A program made the position numbers and the translations under genes. Below the pieces are notes generated by a model. It was given only the letters and a program-made list of their open reading frames with translations. It searched no databases and had not been told where the DNA came from. Of a DNA stretch of 39,214 nucleotides, positions 1 through 7,211 are shown piece after piece (within the stretch, counting starts at the first letter, position 1; every line of letters starts with the position of its first letter). Source of the stretch: Schwartzia sp. (in: firmicutes) (GTDB taxonomy: Bacteria; Bacillota; Negativicutes; Selenomonadales; Selenomonadaceae); NCBI GenBank assembly GCA_017458745.1, contig JAFTAB010000046.1, forward strand, positions 1 through 39,214. Reading direction: 5' to 3'.

Positions 1-99
1 AATCTGACGGGCTCCCCTGACAATCAAAGGCAATGAATCTGCCGACTTCTTCCATTCGACCAATACCTTATCCAGTTTTCGCTCCAAACGCTCTGCCAT
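1..99 (-). CDS. AAA ATPase of the DUF4143 type, N-terminal fragment (runs off the window)
   Basis: Reading the minus strand from the ATG at 99, 33 codons stay open to the window edge. The peptide starts MAERLERKLDKVLVEW and ends in LIVRGARQI, the strand and first half of the P-loop typical of ATPases with a C-terminal DUF4143 domain (LxxRGARQxGKT). The GKT itself lies outside the window. A GGGGG tract 8 nt before the ATG at 99 favours that start over the in-frame ATG at 114. The family fits a second, complete member at 10411-11739. Their cellular role is not established; they are common in accessory regions. Only the N-terminus is visible, so the family call rests on the short motif and is moderately secure. 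Confidence 0.6.
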   Translation of the reverse strand, partial: MAERLERKLDKVLVEWKKSADSLPLIVRGARQI

Positions 100-223
100 C
101 GCTATCGCCCCCATGCAGGAATATCATATCACATTTTTATCTAATAAAACAGCATAGAAATCACATTTTTCTGCTGCATTTAGATGGTTATATCACAAAA
201 TTATTTCGCGTTGCTAAAATTAT

Positions 224-270
224 AAGGGGCTGTCGCATGAAGGAAAAAATCTTCATGGGCAGCCCCTTTT
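224..270 (-). terminator. Rho-independent terminator, bidirectional shape
   Basis: A long stem is formed by AAGGGGCTG (224-232) plus ATGAAG (237-242) pairing with CTTCAT (251-256) plus CAGCCCCTT (260-268), with a T run on either side. It sits 15 nt after the stop of the minus-strand acid phosphatase gene and most likely ends that transcript. It also separates that gene from the ATPase gene at the window edge. Confidence 0.8.
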
Positions 271-282
271 CTTATTATATTG

Positions 283-1170
283 TTACTTGCCGTCGAATCC
301 CTGCCATGATTTAATCAGTGCTTTTCTTGCCTCCAGCAGCTCCTCAGGGGTCATGTCTTTCCAGCCGGGAATCATGGCCTTTTCCCATGCCCCGTACACC
401 GGGTTCGGAATCGCGATGAAGCGTGTGCCGAAGTCACTCGCCGCGCTGTCGATGGCAGCGTTTCTCGCCGCGCTGTCCATCGTGTCCGTGCCGAGCGGCC
501 AGTCGCCCGCGTTGTCGCCCATGTAAAAAATCACATCGTAGTCCTTCGTCACTGAGTCGAATCGGGGCTGCTTGCTGCCCGGCTCCGTTTTCAGCAGCAG
601 ATGGTCGTCGTCCGCGCAGGGGAAACCGAGCTTTTTCAAATTCTCTATTGTGCCGTCGTGGTTTGCCTCGTTCCGGTTCGTCACATAGAATACCTCGACG
701 CCCTGCGACGCTATGCGATTCAGGCAATCGACGGCGCCCGGCAGCGCCTCTGCCTCCGCTGCGGCGCACCACGCCATCCACACGCCCATGTAGTCAAAAT
801 CCTTTTCATATATGTATCTCGCTATCTCGGGCGTGTTGTCGAGGATGGCCTCGTCGATGTCCGTCACTATGGCTGGCGGGGGCAGCCCGTCGTCGCCGGA
901 TGATTCCCTCTCCGCCAATGCGTCATCTACGCTGCGCGCTGCAATGTTGTATGCCTGATAGCAGAGGGCGCGATACTCCGCGGCCGTCTGCATCCAAAGA
1001 AGCCCCATCACCTTCTGGTTGTTGAGGTCGCCTTTTGTCGTTTCCGCCTTTGCCGGCGCCGGGGCGTTGATCGCCTCGCAGAATCCTCGCGTCGATGAGC
1101 CGAATGTCATGCCGCCGAACGCTATGAATGATGCAGCCGCCAAGGAGGCAATGGTCTTAAATTTTTTCAT
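283..1170 (-). CDS. Exported HAD-family acid phosphatase / 5'-nucleotidase, lipoprotein e(P4) type
   Basis: The 295-residue product begins with a Sec signal (KK, then a hydrophobic stretch to about residue 24, with a possible AxA-like site near residue 33). The mature part has the e(P4)/class C acid phosphatase layout: the MGLLWMQTAAEYRALCYQA helix near residue 55, the nucleophile motif VTDIDEAILDN with D104 and D106, the second HAD motif FYVTNR, and the acidic motif MGDNAGDW. By family knowledge this is a metal-dependent phosphomonoesterase that strips phosphate from nucleotides outside the membrane. A Cys at residue 31 lacks a good lipobox, so it may be soluble or anchored by an uncleaved signal rather than a lipoprotein. 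It lies 46 nt downstream of a small minus-strand gene and may share its transcript. Confidence 0.9.
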   Translation of the reverse strand: MKKFKTIASLAAASFIAFGGMTFGSSTRGFCEAINAPAPAKAETTKGDLNNQKVMGLLWMQTAAEYRALCYQAYNIAARSVDDALAERESSGDDGLPPPAIVTDIDEAILDNTPEIARYIYEKDFDYMGVWMAWCAAAEAEALPGAVDCLNRIASQGVEVFYVTNRNEANHDGTIENLKKLGFPCADDDHLLLKTEPGSKQPRFDSVTKDYDVIFYMGDNAGDWPLGTDTMDSAARNAAIDSAASDFGTRFIAIPNPVYGAWEKAMIPGWKDMTPEELLEARKALIKSWQGFDGK

Positions 1171-1215
1171 CGATTAAAGTGTTCCCCTTTTCCGTGTTAT
1201 GCTGCCCAATCGAGG

Positions 1216-1386
1216 TCAGTTTTCATCGCGTATCGCGTCGGTGACCAGCTTCGCGAAAAGAGCCTCGACAGGCATATTCTCCCGTTCCGCGATTTCCTCG
1301 AATTTGGCTCGCTCCTTTTCGGTAAACTCAAAATCTTTCGTCGTCGCCTTGAGAGCCTCCACGGCATTTTCCTTGCTGTCCGCCAT
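1216..1386 (-). CDS. Small charged helical protein, function unknown
   Basis: A 56-residue protein beginning MADSKENAVEALKATTKDFE, rich in Glu, Lys and Ala, and predicted by eye to be mostly helical with no membrane segment. A strong AGGAGG stands 7 nt before the ATG at 1386; the ATG just before it (1389) is only 4 nt away, and the TTG further upstream lies before the Shine-Dalgarno itself. The gene precedes the acid phosphatase gene in the same direction. I do not recognise a family. The good ribosome site and clean reading frame are the reasons to call it real. Confidence 0.7.
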   Translation of the reverse strand: MADSKENAVEALKATTKDFEFTEKERAKFEEIAERENMPVEALFAKLVTDAIRDEN

Positions 1387-1627
1387 CATTGCTCCTCCTT
1401 TCAAATTCTACTGTACTATTATAAATCAAAAATCAAAATGCCGCCACGGTTAATATGAAAATTTTGCAATATAATGGGCTGTCCGCAAATAAAATGAGAC
1501 GTATTTGTTTCCGTTTAATAAATAAAAATTATCTATTGACAAGATGTGATATAATAAAATTAGATTATAGATTATGACTGCTGTTGGTAAAAATTTGTTA
1601 TCAACATTTTTGAAAGGAGAGGTTTTC

Positions 1628-2539
1628 ATGTTTTTTGACAGCTACGACACGCCGGTATTTCGTCCGCCCTCCGAGGCGCGGAGCTTCATACTGCGTCTCA
1701 CGCGCGGGTGCGCTCATAATAAATGCACTTACTGCAATATGTATCGCGGCGTGCAGTTTCAGGTTCTCACGGATGAGGAGATTGTCCGTCAGATTGGCAT
1801 GGCCGAGGCTTACGGCAAGCAATCGGTGCGCCGGGTTTTCTTTGCCGACGGGGACGCGCTTGTCCTTTCGACGGAGCGGCTGCTCAAAATTCTTCATCTT
1901 TTGAAAAAGACTTTCCCGAATTTTGAGCGTGCGTCGTCTTATGCCGCGCCGAAGGATATTCTGAGAAAATCAGAGGAGGAGCTTCGTCAGCTTCGCGAGG
2001 CGGGACTAAAGCTGCTCTACTACGGCATGGAGACGGGGGACTCCCTGACTCTGGCGGCAATAAATAAGGGCGTCGACGGGGAGGAGTCGATAGAGGTTGG
2101 CAGGCGCGCCATCGCAGCGGGAATGGAGCTCTCGGTTATGATAATTCTCGGCATCGCCGGGGTCGAGGGCACGCATCGCCACGCTATTGCGACGGCCCGT
2201 GCCCTGTCCGCGATTCGTCCGACATATCTCGGGGCGATTTGCCTCATGCTCTATCGGGGGAGCGAGCTGAAGGCGCAGTTCGAGCGCGGCGAGTTCCATC
2301 CTCTTTCGCCTGCGGGGCTCATGGAGGAGCTGTACGAGATAATCGACCATCTTGAGCTGCCCGCCGGCGAGCGTTGCGTGTTCCGCAGCAACCACATCTC
2401 AAACTACGCCCCGCTCGCGGCGACGCTGCCGACGGAAAAGGGCAGGCTGCTCGCCGACATCGACTACAGCATAGCGGAGCTCAGCAAGATGAAGGAATGG
2501 GATGTTTACAATCACGACAAATATGCTGTTATAAGATAA
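1628..2539 (+). CDS. Radical SAM protein
   Basis: A 303-residue protein from the ATG at 1628, chosen because GAAAGGAGA lies 8 nt upstream; the longer frame starting at 1574 would put that site inside the gene. The cluster motif RGCAHNKCTYC gives C28, C33 and C36, a C-x4-C-x2-C spacing rather than the commonest C-x3-C-x2-C. Further radical SAM features are SYAAPKDIL, the glycine-rich YYGMETGD segment and a conserved IILGIAG strand. There is no obvious accessory cluster or B12 domain, so the protein is a compact TIM-barrel enzyme. The substrate is unknown. It is a single-gene unit with its own terminator downstream. Confidence 0.85.
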   Translation: MFFDSYDTPVFRPPSEARSFILRLTRGCAHNKCTYCNMYRGVQFQVLTDEEIVRQIGMAEAYGKQSVRRVFFADGDALVLSTERLLKILHLLKKTFPNFERASSYAAPKDILRKSEEELRQLREAGLKLLYYGMETGDSLTLAAINKGVDGEESIEVGRRAIAAGMELSVMIILGIAGVEGTHRHAIATARALSAIRPTYLGAICLMLYRGSELKAQFERGEFHPLSPAGLMEELYEIIDHLELPAGERCVFRSNHISNYAPLAATLPTEKGRLLADIDYSIAELSKMKEWDVYNHDKYAVIR

Positions 2540-2550
2540 TCGGATAAAAA

Positions 2551-2590
2551 AGTGCCTGCGAGAGTTCATTCTGTCGCAGGCATTTTTATT
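2551..2590 (+). terminator. Rho-independent terminator after the radical SAM gene
   Basis: TGCCTGCGA (2553-2561) pairs with TCGCAGGCA (2573-2582), followed by five Ts. It also overlaps the stop of the convergent minus-strand gene that ends at 2586, so it probably serves both. Confidence 0.85.
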
Positions 2591-3131
2591 CCTCGATTTC
2601 TTTTTTTGGCTGCTCGTCGTTTTTGTCATTCTCCGGCACATAGTCCTCGTCGTCCTCGGGAATCTTTGCGCTCCTCGGCAGGATGAAGGGGAGGAACATG
2701 GCCTCGGCCGAGAGGAAAGCCGCGCCTAATCCTATAGAGGCGGCGAGCGAGATTCCCGCGTGCAGATGGTCGAGCGTCATCTTGGGCGGGAGAGAGCTCA
2801 TGATGTACTTGATGAAGTAAACGTCGGCGGCTATGACGGCGAGCAGCATTATGGGGCTCATTATGACGAGCCCGATTGGCCAGCCCGTGTCGCGGAGCCT
2901 CCTGACGGTGAAAGCGCACTGCGAATAATATGGCGGTATCGCGAGCGACAGGATAAGGAGAAAGTTGCTGCGCGGCGCGTCCATGAGACGGAGGTAGATG
3001 GCGAGCCCGATGATGACCGACTCTATGATGAAAGTGAAGATTAGCAGCCCAAAATATGGGAGACGCTTCATGCGCCCGCCAAAAGAAAACAGCGCGCCGA
3101 GAGCATCAACGAAGTATCCCAAACGCCTCAC
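2586..3131 (-). CDS. DUF805 family membrane protein
   Basis: The 181-residue product opens with an amphipathic stretch and FSFGGRMKRLPYFG, followed by a hydrophobic segment and the RRLRDTGWP motif. FxFxGRxxRxxYW and RRLHDxGxSGW are the signature pair of DUF805 (YhaH/YhaI-like) inner-membrane proteins. About four membrane segments are visible (roughly residues 26-46, 57-72, 86-108 and 128-152). The tail is very acidic and lysine-rich (DDEDYVPENDKNDEQPKK), presumably cytoplasmic. The molecular function of the family is unknown. It stands alone between a convergent radical SAM gene and an intergenic stretch holding a REP-like repeat. Confidence 0.8.
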   Translation of the reverse strand: MRRLGYFVDALGALFSFGGRMKRLPYFGLLIFTFIIESVIIGLAIYLRLMDAPRSNFLLILSLAIPPYYSQCAFTVRRLRDTGWPIGLVIMSPIMLLAVIAADVYFIKYIMSSLPPKMTLDHLHAGISLAASIGLGAAFLSAEAMFLPFILPRSAKIPEDDEDYVPENDKNDEQPKKEIEE

Positions 3132-3136
3132 CTCGC

Positions 3137-3198
3137 TATAAAATGAGACTTATTCAGTGGGAGGTTTAGACTCCCGCTGACACTGGTCGAATTTATCC
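3137..3198 (+). repeat. REP-like intergenic hairpin repeat, copy 1
   Basis: The unit runs AAAATGAGACTTATTCAG, GTGGGAG-TTTAGA-CTCCCGC, then GGTCGAATTTATCC, with GGGAG and CTCCC able to pair. The same order of blocks recurs at 15363-15425 and, inverted, at 32500-32569; a shortened copy lies at 11941-11978. A second half-unit (CTTATTGAGCGGGAG, then GCCCGTTGGCATCGG) follows at 3224-3262. No coding potential is seen in it. Confidence 0.75.
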
Positions 3199-3349
3199 AT
3201 TGCCTTATGGGTGCTTGACTCCCTCTTATTGAGCGGGAGTTTTAGCGCCCGTTGGCATCGGGAAAAATCATACGATGATATTATACAGGAAATTTTCATA
3301 TATTGTAAAGAAAACTCTTTGTATTGATTCAATAACTTTATCAACAAAA

Positions 3350-3380
3350 AACTCGCAACCGAAAGACGATTGCGAGTTTT
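3350..3380 (-). terminator. Rho-independent terminator of the alanine symporter gene
   Basis: ACTCGCAA (3351-3358) pairs with TTGCGAGT (3370-3377). Read on the minus strand the stem is followed by a run of Ts, 20 nt after the stop codon of the symporter gene. Confidence 0.8.
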
Positions 3381-3400
3381 TGTTGTCGGCAATATTTTGT

Positions 3401-4756
3401 TTATTCTGTACCGCCCTTTCTGCGGTGCTCCATGTAGAGGTGCGTCTCTGAGACTATGACTCCCGCGAGGGCTATGAGCGCGATGAGGTTCGGTATGGCC
3501 ATGAGGCCGTTCACTATGTCGGCGAGTATCCAGATGGCCTCCAGCTTCAGGAAAGCGCCCGAGGCGATAAGCGCGATAAATATGACGCGATAGGGGAGCA
3601 GTCCCCTCGTGCCCGCGAGGTAGATCATGGCGCGCTCGCCGTAGTAGTTCCATCCGAGTATAGTGGTGAAAGCGAACAGCACGAGCGAGATGGTGAGCAG
3701 CTTTGCGCCGAAAGCGCCAAACGCAGACGAGAACGCGTTCGTCGTCATCATCGCTCCCGCCGCGTCGCCATGCCACACGCCCGTCAGCACGAGCGCGAGT
3801 CCTGTCATGGAGCAGATGATGATGGTGTCGATGAATGTGCCGGTCATTGAGATGAGTCCCTGCTCGGCGGGCCACTTCGTCTTCGCCGCGGCGGCAGCTA
3901 TAGGAGCGGAGCCAAGGCCTGACTCATTTGAGAATACGCCGCGCGCAATGCCGTTCTGCATCGCCATCATGATGGTCGAGCCCGCGAATCCACCGAGAGC
4001 CGCATGACCAGAGAAGGCGCTTGTGATTATGAGCGAGAGCGCGTCAGGCACCTCGTTGATGTGCATGGCGATCAGCGCGATGCTGAAAAGGACATAGATG
4101 ACAGCCATGAAAGGAACAATCTTGTCGGCGACATTGGCAATGCTCTTGAGGCCGCCGATGGTGATGGCGGCGATGAGCACGGTCAGCAGTCCGTCGCTGA
4201 CGGCCACCGGTAGACCGAACGCTATATTCATGCTGTCAACAATCGCGTTGACCTGAGGGAATGTGCCGATGCCGAAATACGCGACCAGTACGCATGCGAT
4301 TGCGAAGAACGTCGCCATGGGCGCCCATTTTTCACCCATGCCGTTCTTGATGTAGAACATGGGGCCTCCGGCTACCTCCCCTTTCTCGTCCTTCGAGCGG
4401 AACTTCACGGCTAGGAGACCCTCGGCGTACTTCGTCGCCATTCCGAAGAAAGCGGCAACCCACATCCAAAATATCGCGCCCGGGCCGCCGACCTTGACGG
4501 CAGTCGCCACGCCGACGATGTTGCCCGTGCCGACCGTCGCGGCGAGAGCGACGCAGAGCGCCTTGAAGCTGGAGACATCGCCCTCGCCCTTGTTCTTCGC
4601 CTTGAATATCAGCGTGAGGGCGAGCGGCAGCCTGAACACCTGAATGACTCCGAGCCTGATGGTGAGGTAGATGCCGGTGCCGACCAGCAACGCGATGAGC
4701 GGTGGCCCCCACATGAAGGAGTCTATGCTGTTCAGCATAGGAATGAGTCCTTCCAT
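3401..4756 (-). CDS. Alanine/glycine:cation symporter (AGCS) family transporter
   Basis: A 451-residue polytopic protein, the usual length for the AGCS (sodium:alanine symporter) family. Family signatures visible are FMWGPPLIALLVGTG at the start, TVGTGNIVGVATAV, GGPGAIFWMWVAAFFGMATK, and FSNESGLGSAPIAAAAA in the second half. It should import small neutral amino acids such as alanine or glycine with Na+ or H+. The start at 4756 is set by AGGAGG 9 nt upstream; the longer in-frame extension has no such site. A perfect inverted repeat, TCCACT-gtg-AGTGGA (4778-4792), lies just before the ribosome site and could be an operator or an mRNA hairpin. It is a single-gene unit with its own terminator. 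Confidence 0.92.
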   Translation of the reverse strand: MEGLIPMLNSIDSFMWGPPLIALLVGTGIYLTIRLGVIQVFRLPLALTLIFKAKNKGEGDVSSFKALCVALAATVGTGNIVGVATAVKVGGPGAIFWMWVAAFFGMATKYAEGLLAVKFRSKDEKGEVAGGPMFYIKNGMGEKWAPMATFFAIACVLVAYFGIGTFPQVNAIVDSMNIAFGLPVAVSDGLLTVLIAAITIGGLKSIANVADKIVPFMAVIYVLFSIALIAMHINEVPDALSLIITSAFSGHAALGGFAGSTIMMAMQNGIARGVFSNESGLGSAPIAAAAAKTKWPAEQGLISMTGTFIDTIIICSMTGLALVLTGVWHGDAAGAMMTTNAFSSAFGAFGAKLLTISLVLFAFTTILGWNYYGERAMIYLAGTRGLLPYRVIFIALIASGAFLKLEAIWILADIVNGLMAIPNLIALIALAGVIVSETHLYMEHRRKGGTE

Positions 4757-4978
4757 ATAAATATTCCTCCTTTTGTATCCACTGTGAGTGGACAAAAATA
4801 AAATAAAACGCAAACCATATATTACCATAAATGCGCCCGTTTGTCGCATGATTTTGCAAAAAGTATTTTTATGCGCAAGCAGGATTTTTTCAGCAAGAGG
4901 CGAAATAATTATAGTATTGCTTATCTCTGTTGTGTCGGCACGATTTGCGAGCCTGCGCGACAGGCAGGGCGAAATATA

Positions 4979-5950
4979 ATGAGAGGAATGGATGTTGAAA
5001 TGCTTAAAAAATTATTCAGCAGGACGCTGTGCGCTCTTGTCGCCGCCATGTTCATCATGGACACGATGAGCCTGTCGCTCGCGTTTGCGGCCCCGACCAC
5101 GATGCAGGAGAAACTCGTCGCCACGGAAAAGGCGGCATACGGCAGCGAACAGACTGGGGCGCTCCTCGACCGAATCAGCAAGCTGGAGAAGGACTTCGCC
5201 AAGTCGAATCCCAATGCCAGCGTGATGAACAGGGTGGACACGGTGTATGAGAAGATGTTCATGAATGACCTCGGGCCGTCGTTCGTGACGCAGATGAACG
5301 CGATAGAGTACGGCGTAACGCAGCGGGTCAGCATGAAGTCGATACAGGAGCGTATCACCGACATGGAGATGACCCTTGCCGGGAAGCCGAGCGAGGGCAG
5401 CTACCTCGCACGCATCGACGCGCTCGCCGGATACGCTTTTGGCTCCGAGACGCTTCCCCTTGAGGTGGTCACTATCCCTGCGAACACGCTGGTGAAGGTG
5501 GCGACTGTCACTCCCATCAACGCCAAGACGATAAAGAAGGACGACCAAGTCGAGTATCAGGCGGCGGAGGATGTCATCGAGAACGGGATGCTGCTGTTCG
5601 CGAAGGGCACGCCCGGATACGGCAATGTCACCGATGTCGATCAGGCTGGCAATTTCGGGCGCGACGCGAAGGTCGAGATTGATTTCAAAAATATCCGCGC
5701 CGTGGACGGGACTGATGTCCCCATGATGCTCGGCGAGGAGGCCAAAGCGAAAATGGAGAGCACGGCGATGGCGGCAGGGGCAAGCCTTGCCGGTATAATA
5801 GTGCTTGGCCCCATCGGGGCGATAGGCGGGCTTTTCGTGCGCGGCAAGAATATAGATTTGCCTGCCGGCACGGAGCTGTACATCCAGACGAGCGCGCCGA
5901 TGTCGCTCTATGGCCTCAGAGTTGGGGAAAAGAGCGCGGCGGAAAAATGA
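4979..5950 (+). CDS. Exported protein of unknown function with repeated helical segments
   Basis: A 323-residue protein if started at 4979 (AGGG 9 nt upstream); an ATG at 5000, giving MLKKLFSRTLCALVAAMF, makes a cleaner signal peptide and is an equally possible start. After a signal ending near SLAFAA there are two related helical units (EKAAYGSEQTGALLDRISKL and a later DMEMTLAGKPSEGSYLARI), then a beta-rich C-terminal part with a glycine-rich hydrophobic stretch (LAGIIVLGPIGAIGGLF) and a final PAGTELYIQT. The layout suggests an envelope or surface-associated protein. I recognise no named family. It is transcribed alone and ends before a strong terminator at 6078. Confidence 0.75.
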   Translation: MRGMDVEMLKKLFSRTLCALVAAMFIMDTMSLSLAFAAPTTMQEKLVATEKAAYGSEQTGALLDRISKLEKDFAKSNPNASVMNRVDTVYEKMFMNDLGPSFVTQMNAIEYGVTQRVSMKSIQERITDMEMTLAGKPSEGSYLARIDALAGYAFGSETLPLEVVTIPANTLVKVATVTPINAKTIKKDDQVEYQAAEDVIENGMLLFAKGTPGYGNVTDVDQAGNFGRDAKVEIDFKNIRAVDGTDVPMMLGEEAKAKMESTAMAAGASLAGIIVLGPIGAIGGLFVRGKNIDLPAGTELYIQTSAPMSLYGLRVGEKSAAEK

Positions 5951-6077
5951 GAGGAAAGTTACCTCGATTGATTTGAGCTATATGAGGCCAAAAAAGCAGT
6001 CAAAGATTGATGTGTTTACCGCTGTTGGCTTTGCAAAATGGTTATAGCCGATTTTTTACCGTGCTATGTGAGAAATC

Positions 6078-6117
6078 AAAAACTCCTCGTTCCATCGTAA
6101 TGGAGCGGGGAGTTTTT
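6078..6117 (+). terminator. Rho-independent terminator
   Basis: AAAAACTCCTCGTTCCAT pairs with ATGGAGCGGGGAGTTTTT around a 4-nt loop (6078-6117). It lies about 130 nt after the exported-protein gene and faces the convergent glycosyltransferase-like gene, so it can serve both strands. Confidence 0.85.
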
Positions 6118-6167
6118 GCGATTACTATACTGAACGGTTCCTATTGAAACGATGAATAAGTCTTTTT

Positions 6168-7111
6168 TTAATTAGCATGATATCTAAAGGCTTTCCTATG
6201 ATTTTCATAATATTCCTTCATAGCTTCATTCTGACCGCCAAACGAGAAATGCCCTGCAACTGTATTTTCGGAAATAATCATCGCGAAAGAATATGTAATG
6301 CAAAACTGATTTATTTGTACCTCGTCTTGTCCCATGCCGCTCCCTTCATCCGGCACACGCCATCCTCCCATTGCTTCCCAAATTTTTCGATGCATAAGAA
6401 TAAGGCCGATGCTGAAATTAATAGGGCATGCCCCGTACTTAAAATCCTGTTTATGAAATTCTTCGTCCATGTAGTCGATGGATGGAATAAAACCATCCTC
6501 TCCCCAAAAAAATTTTGCTGCATCGGGAGATGTTCCTATCATGCGATTGGAAACAGCAGCGTATTTAACCTTTTCAAATTTCTTTTCATAGACACCGGTC
6601 AATCCCAGCTTTTGCAAGATTCTTACATGCCCGTAACCGTTAATGGGAAGAAGCGGCGCAACAAATCCTATATTATATAAGTCACTCTGAGCCACTTTCT
6701 TAAATGTTTCAATCAGCGTAGGTAGGCAATGCTTGGTGAGAAATATATCCTCGTCCATCTTATAAATGAATTTTGCGTTTGGATGTAATGTTATGGCTAT
6801 GTTTTGGATTAATGGCAAACAATTTCTTTTCGTGGCCAAATAAGACCATTTATTGTCAGAAGCGATTTTATCTAATCGAATATCGAATAAGCCCGAGGAA
6901 AGCAAGCAAATATCCATGTTCGGATAACTGAAACGTCGTAAACGGGAAAAAACATCCTCATATAAGTAAGGCTTATATCCCGCAAGAACGATTAAAAGAA
7001 TATCAGCATTTTTTCTTCGATCTATAAATAGAACGTTTTTTTGTTTTGGTTGAGGACGGTTATTGCGTCATATTTGGCAAAGCCGTCAATCCTTATATCA
7101 TCGATATCCAA
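6168..7111 (-). CDS. Glycosyltransferase-like protein, reading frame interrupted at an A7 tract
   Basis: The clean frame 6168-6917 (249 residues) begins MDICLLSSGLF, but the same frame stays open upstream and encodes a typical glycosyltransferase N-terminus (NADILLIVLAGYKPYLYEDV) without any start codon. A second frame starts at TTG 7111, with GGGGGA 9 nt before it, encodes about 29 residues (MDIDDIRIDGFAKYDAITVL...) and stops at 7022. The two frames join if one A is re-read at a run of seven As (plus-strand T7, 7036-7042), giving NQNKKNVLFIDRRK across the junction. The core carries the metal-binding-like motif YKMDEDIF, and NGYGHVR and MGGWRV segments. The gene is much more AT-rich than its neighbours, suggesting transfer. 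It is either a homopolymer-indel pseudogene or a -1 frameshifted gene. Confidence 0.7.
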
Positions 7112-7211
7112 TTCAAAAAATCCCCCTGTAAAAATTTGCTGAACTATAAATAATAAGCAGTAATAGTATAACAGATTTATAGTCGGGTTTCATCAGAAAT
7201 TACGGAAACGC

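Noticed and set aside
1536-1560. TTGACA followed by TATAAT before the radical SAM gene
   Set aside because: Only 8 nt separate the two boxes, too close for a promoter. A promoter is likely in this AT-rich stretch but I cannot fix it.
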